Source: Stentor coeruleus (lineage: Eukaryota > Ciliophora > Heterotrichea > Heterotrichida > Stentoridae). Taken from it: a DNA stretch of 64,000 nucleotides. The position numbers were made by a program, and so were the translations under genes. Positions 60,284-64,000 of the stretch are shown in pieces. The notes beneath the pieces are model-generated. The model was given only the letters and a program-made list of their open reading frames with translations, had not been told where the DNA came from and ran no database searches. Where the stretch lies: contig MPUH01000039.1 in assembly GCA_001970955.1 (NCBI GenBank), positions 79,463 through 143,462 on the forward strand, given 5' to 3'. How positions within the stretch are numbered: the first letter of the stretch is position 1; the number at the start of each line of letters is the position of its first letter.

Positions 60284-61805
60284 ATGGAAAGTGAAATTGA
60301 ATTTCTTAAATCAGAATTAGAAGCTTGTAAAATTCGTGAAGAAACGACAAAGAAACTTTATAACTCATTAATGAGATCAATGCAAGATTCTTGCAGCCAA
60401 AGTATTGAGGTAAAAAAAAAATAGCTTCAAAGTTCAATTGAAATCAAATCTTTACAAGAAATGTATTCTAATGAAGTTAATAGTCTAAAGATTTCTCATG
60501 CAAATGTTATTCGAAATCTTCATGATTGTATAGATAAACTTAAAGAAAAAATCAAAGATATGGAGTTTCAAATCAGATCATCAAAGTTGGACTCTCAACA
60601 GGAAATGCTCAATTTGCAAACAGAAATTTTTAGTTTAAAAAATGAGAACTTCTTATTGCAAAGACAAAAGAAACAGAAAGAGCCAGAAATGTAAAAAAAA
60701 TATAGAAATGATAACGGGATTTTAAGGAAACAAGCTGATCATATAGCTAGTTTGGTTGCTGAAATAGAAAAACTTAAGTTTGAACATAATCAAGAAATAA
60801 AAGAAATTCAAGAAATCGGAGCAAAGAATATTCAAGAACTAGAAATTCTTTATGAAAATGATAAACATTCTTTAAGATCACAATTACAGCAATTAAATTC
60901 TCATATTGCTAGTAAAATGTAAATTAAAATCAGACAAAGTCTAGAAATTGAAGCAGAAGAACGAGCAAGACTTATGTATATTGACGAAATCAATTATTTA
61001 AATGAGAAGACATCAAAACTTGTTACTGAAAAAAATGAAGCTCAAGCTAAACTTGAAATATTTCGAATAGAAATTCAAAATCTTAGAAGTCATATTTCAA
61101 GTCCATTAGTCCAAAAAAGTATTCAAAATAAGGTGGCTCAAGCAAAAAAATATCTTGAAAGAAAAACTAATAGCAAAGAAGATATCGAAAATTTAAAAAT
61201 TATTTTACTCCATCTAGAGGATGGATTTGCTAGATTAAAAGAAAATGAAAAAATTTATCATAGACTTCTTTTGCAAAAAGAGGTTGAAATCAAAAATGTT
61301 AAAGAATTTCAGAGAGAAATGAATAAGAAATACCCGGCATTTTGTATTAATGACCAAGATTCTAAGCTTTCAACAGTTTCAAGCAATCCTTATGTATCTG
61401 TTGAAAATAGCTATACAACTGGAAGATCACGAAAATCTAATAGTTTTTGTTTGTTTGCTGGAGATGATGTTACGACAAAAAGAAAACAGAAACATGAAAG
61501 AAATTTAAGTGAACAAGAAGATAATAGATTAATAGATGAAATTGCACTTCTAAAGGTCAAATTAGCACTTTATGAGGAAAATATATGTGAAAGAGATGAG
61601 AAAATCAAGTCTTTTCTTAAAAAAATTAAAGATTTAATTGATTCTACTGATCAACTTTATGAAGTTAAACAGAATCTCCATTTCGCCNGATTCTACTGAT
61701 CAACTTTATGAAGTTAAACAGAATCTCCATTTCGCCATGCAAATCATTAAGCAACCTATTACAGTACAAGAATTTTCAATGGATGATATTTATTTTGATG
61801 GTTAA
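60284..61805 (+). CDS. Unknown long coiled-coil protein with three 15-nt introns
   Basis: Three open pieces between 60284 and 61805 link into one frame when introns 60410-60424, 60691-60705 and 60919-60933 are removed and one copy of the 48-bp duplication at the N (61688) is ignored. This gives 475 residues starting MESEIEFLKSELEACK. Nearly the whole chain is heptad-like coiled coil (LHDCIDKLKEKIKDMEFQI, LQTEIFSLKNENFLLQRQKK, ISSLVAEIEKLKFEHN-like); a Ser/Lys-rich break (TTGRSRKSNSF) lies near residue 360. The tail reads QPITVQEFSMDDIYFDG. No motor or known head domain. The multiple introns make it the most intron-rich gene here. A structural or centrosome/cilium role is only inference. Confidence 0.75.
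60410..60424 (+). other. 15-nt spliceosomal intron
   Basis: GTAAAAAAAAAATAG: GTA, then nothing but A until TAG. It is nearly pure A between the splice sites, yet the frame is clear on both sides (SIE / LQSS). Confidence 0.92.
60691..60705 (+). other. 15-nt spliceosomal intron
   Basis: GTAAAAAAAATATAG, A at position 10. Links KEPE to INDNG in the coiled coil. Confidence 0.92.
60919..60933 (+). other. 15-nt spliceosomal intron
   Basis: GTAAATTAAAATCAG, ending CAG, A at position 10. Links HIASK to IQSLEIEAEE. Confidence 0.9.
61640..61736. repeat. 48-bp duplication across an N inside a gene
   Basis: 61640-61687 recurs exactly at 61689-61736 with N at 61688. The 49-nt offset breaks the coding frame; merging the copies restores it to the TAA at 61803-61805. 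Confidence 0.93.
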
Positions 61806-63564
61806 TAGAAAAAGTGTAAAAGAATCATTGCTAGTTTAAGTTCTTTAAAAATTTAAGGAAATATTTTATTAAAATACTAGAATCCTTTTATAAAAAATAC
61901 AGTTAAAAATTCACAATTTGTGTTTTATAAGAGTTACTGATTTCATAATTTGTTTATAAGTTAATTTATATTAGAAGAGTCAATTAATAGGCGATAATTT
62001 TATAGTTTAATAGACCTAATATTTTAGTTTTGTGTTTAATTAAAATCTTAGTATAATATGAGCTGAATAGTGTTAGTAATAAAGGTTTAATAAATGTGCA
62101 ATAATTTATTTGGTCCCAGTATTGTCATGAAGAAGTATTTGATTAAATTCTAAGGAAAACTTCAGACCTATAATATGAGTTAAAGTAATTTATTACTTAA
62201 GGATTATCTAAAATTCTGATTTCCTCGGATACTAAAAAACTTTAAGACTAAGTAGCAGCTTGAAGTTCATAATAAAATATTATTAATCTCTAAGTCTTTA
62301 ACTTCTTAACTTCAAAAAACATTGCATCAAATACTAAAAAGTTGTGGTATTGTATAATTCAATATCTCTATTTAGTTTATCTTCCAGAATATTTTTATTA
62401 TATTTTCTATTAGATGTCCTTAAGTTTCTCATAATAATAATTAGTGTGTGCTGTATTTTATCTCTGTGATTCTGAAAATAAAATAAAATTTTAAAGGAAT
62501 TTATAGAAAGGAAATAGTTTTCATAAATTTAAGAAAAAACTATGCAAATTGATAATTATATAAACCTAAAAAATATAAGATCTCAGTGTTTAATATATTA
62601 ACAATTACACTAAATTAAGGAAGTAAACTTTAAAATTAATTAATCAACTTCCAACTTAAAATTTAGATAGTTTAAAGGGTGGCTAAAATTATCATCCAAA
62701 CTCTTTCCAAAGTTGTACTGAATAGAAATCCTAATTTTAATTAAAAAACTGAAATCGAAATAGTAAATCCTATCTCGAGTTTTAATGCTTTAACATTGGA
62801 TAGTAGAGTTCAACAGATATTTTGAGGAGCTAAAATTATATTAGCATCATATTAAAAGCACTTAATTTTGAATTACTTACTCTGAAAATCCATCAGATTT
62901 TTAAAATTTTAGTGCTATTTGAACATCCTTCTTTAAAAAACTTAAAAAAAGAATTAACTGATCTTCGCTAAATTATTTACTAATGCTTTAAGTAAAGGTT
63001 AATTACTCATAAAACTTAAAAAATCAGAGACTCCAATTATTTCAAAATATTTTCTAATAATATCTTTGCTATTTTCAGTTTACTTAAGAATAATTAGTTA
63101 TTCTATTTTTATCAATATTTGCATATCTAAAAATCCACATATTTAGAAATAATTTTACTAATTTTATGCTCAGGTAATACTCATTATAAGGACTAACTCA
63201 TATCTTTATGCACACAAACTTGCAAATCTTGAAAGCAAAAGAAAATAGATTATCAATAAAAAAAGCAAATTGATAATATATTAGAGTGATAAATGCATAA
63301 TTTTTTGTTGATAATTCCATCATTTTAATTTCAAAAACAATTTCTTCTTTTATATTACAATTTAATTCATACATGATAACACTTTATTCCCATAAGCAAC
63401 TCTTCATTAATTTTTCCAACATTACATTTATCCAACTTTACAAAATAACCTATATACACACTTACAATTTCTAATAATAAATATTTTTTAAGCATTTAAA
63501 GCATAAAAATCCTAAGTTTATATCAACTAATTAATTCCAATAGAAAATTATATCAAGAATTACC
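61806..63564. other. Long intergenic region, no gene seen
   Basis: 1.76 kb, strongly AT-rich, with dense stops in all frames. It separates two gene 3' ends (convergent). No repeat, tRNA or skew block stands out. Confidence 0.5.
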
Positions 63565-64000
63565 TTAAGAAAATAACTGCTTGTATTCATCAGGATAACT
63601 ATTTATATAAATTTTCATAATTTCACTAAAAATTTTTGGCATAAGTCTAGGGTCTCTTATTTCCAATTCAGCAATGGCAGTATAAAGATTATCAATTGAA
63701 TTCAAATGTTCAATTTTAGTTTCTATATTTCCTATAGCCGATTCTAATAATGTTAAAAACGATGGTTCTTTAACTAGTTTATAAGTTTCCGAGAACTCTT
63801 CATTAACCACAGCCAAATGATCTTCAGAAGGATTCAATTCCACACTTTTTAACGTTGAATTCGATGCTGAAGAGCAATTGCTTGAATTTTTCCTATGATT
63901 AGCTTGACGTGCTTTTGAACTTTCAGAAGAATGTGAGTGTCTATGTGTTGATTCTGGGATTTTCATAACAGTTTCTACTGGGGCTTGATTAGAATATGAT
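63565..64000 (-). CDS. Unknown protein, 5' partial at the window edge
   Basis: The frame is open to the right edge of the window; the last ATG seen is at 63966, but 11 more codons upstream are open and look coding, so the true start lies beyond. The visible 144 residues have a His/Ser-rich disordered start (HRHSHSSESSKARQANHRKN) and a compact helical C-terminus (~50-133: EEFSETYKLVKEPSFLTLLE, SAIGNIETKIEHLNSIDNLY, IFSEIMKIYINSYPDEYKQL). No recognised domain. TAA stop. Confidence 0.55.
   Translation of the reverse strand, partial: SYSNQAPVETVMKIPESTHRHSHSSESSKARQANHRKNSSNCSSASNSTLKSVELNPSEDHLAVVNEEFSETYKLVKEPSFLTLLESAIGNIETKIEHLNSIDNLYTAIAELEIRDPRLMPKIFSEIMKIYINSYPDEYKQLFS

Noticed and set aside
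47-64000. CRISPR arrays, insertion elements, rRNA or tRNA genes
   Set aside because: I looked for regularly spaced repeats, terminal inverted repeats with a transposase, and cloverleaf-like segments, and found none I could support. The only short direct repeats are scaffold joins and the mucin repeat.

Overview
The window looks like macronuclear DNA of a heterotrich ciliate, most probably Stentor or a close relative. It is AT-rich. TAA, TAG and (in two genes) TGA all act as stops, and tryptophan is TGG, so the code is standard; this argues against Blepharisma, which reads TGA as Trp. I found ten spliceosomal introns by joining broken reading frames. Every one is exactly 15 nt, starts GTAA, ends TAG or CAG, and has an A at position 10. 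Introns this small are the known hallmark of heterotrichs.

Layout, left to right. 1-14.8 kb: an IQ-motif protein, a cysteine-rich zinc protein, a CHAP protein that has lost its catalytic Cys, a REEP/Yop1 membrane shaper, a GOLD-like protein, an ankyrin-TKL kinase, an ML-domain protein, a purple acid phosphatase, a 4-EF-hand protein and a membrane RING ligase with a luminal PA domain. 15-24 kb: a POLD3-like replication subunit, an RBR ligase, an unknown protein and a mucin-like surface protein. 24-32 kb: an unknown basic protein, a single-bromodomain BET protein, an FCP1-like HAD protein, two unknowns, BCCIP and IBA57. 32-40 kb: a nuclear-looking unknown, a short PEX16-like protein, a rhomboid protease, Ran, a PLAC8 protein, a Lys-rich protein and VAC14. 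40-49 kb: one 2997-residue open frame combining EF-hands, beta-propeller sequence, a pseudokinase and a helical-repeat tail. 49-64 kb: a metal-site-less glyoxalase II, a coiled-coil protein, CDC14, LIS1, an unknown, the KDEL receptor, a coiled-coil protein, GPN1 and a three-intron coiled-coil gene, then a partial gene at the right edge.

The genes are mostly housekeeping: membrane traffic (VAC14, KDEL receptor, REEP, rhomboid), nuclear transport and nucleolar assembly (Ran, GPN1, BCCIP), cell cycle and dynein control (CDC14, LIS1), ubiquitin ligases and Ca2+ signalling. There is no operon logic, but spacing is very tight in places (9, 10, 15, 27, 27 and 47 bp between coding regions, and 4 bp between two divergent start codons).

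Seven single N bases mark scaffold joins. At most or all of them the flanking sequence is repeated on both sides, and similar short duplications without an N break the genes at 813-2116 and 6928-8465. I treat these as assembly joins, not biology. I see no convincing tRNA, rRNA, CRISPR array or mobile element. No obvious new multi-gene system is present; the most unusual items are the giant fusion protein and several proteins that keep an enzyme fold but have lost catalytic residues.
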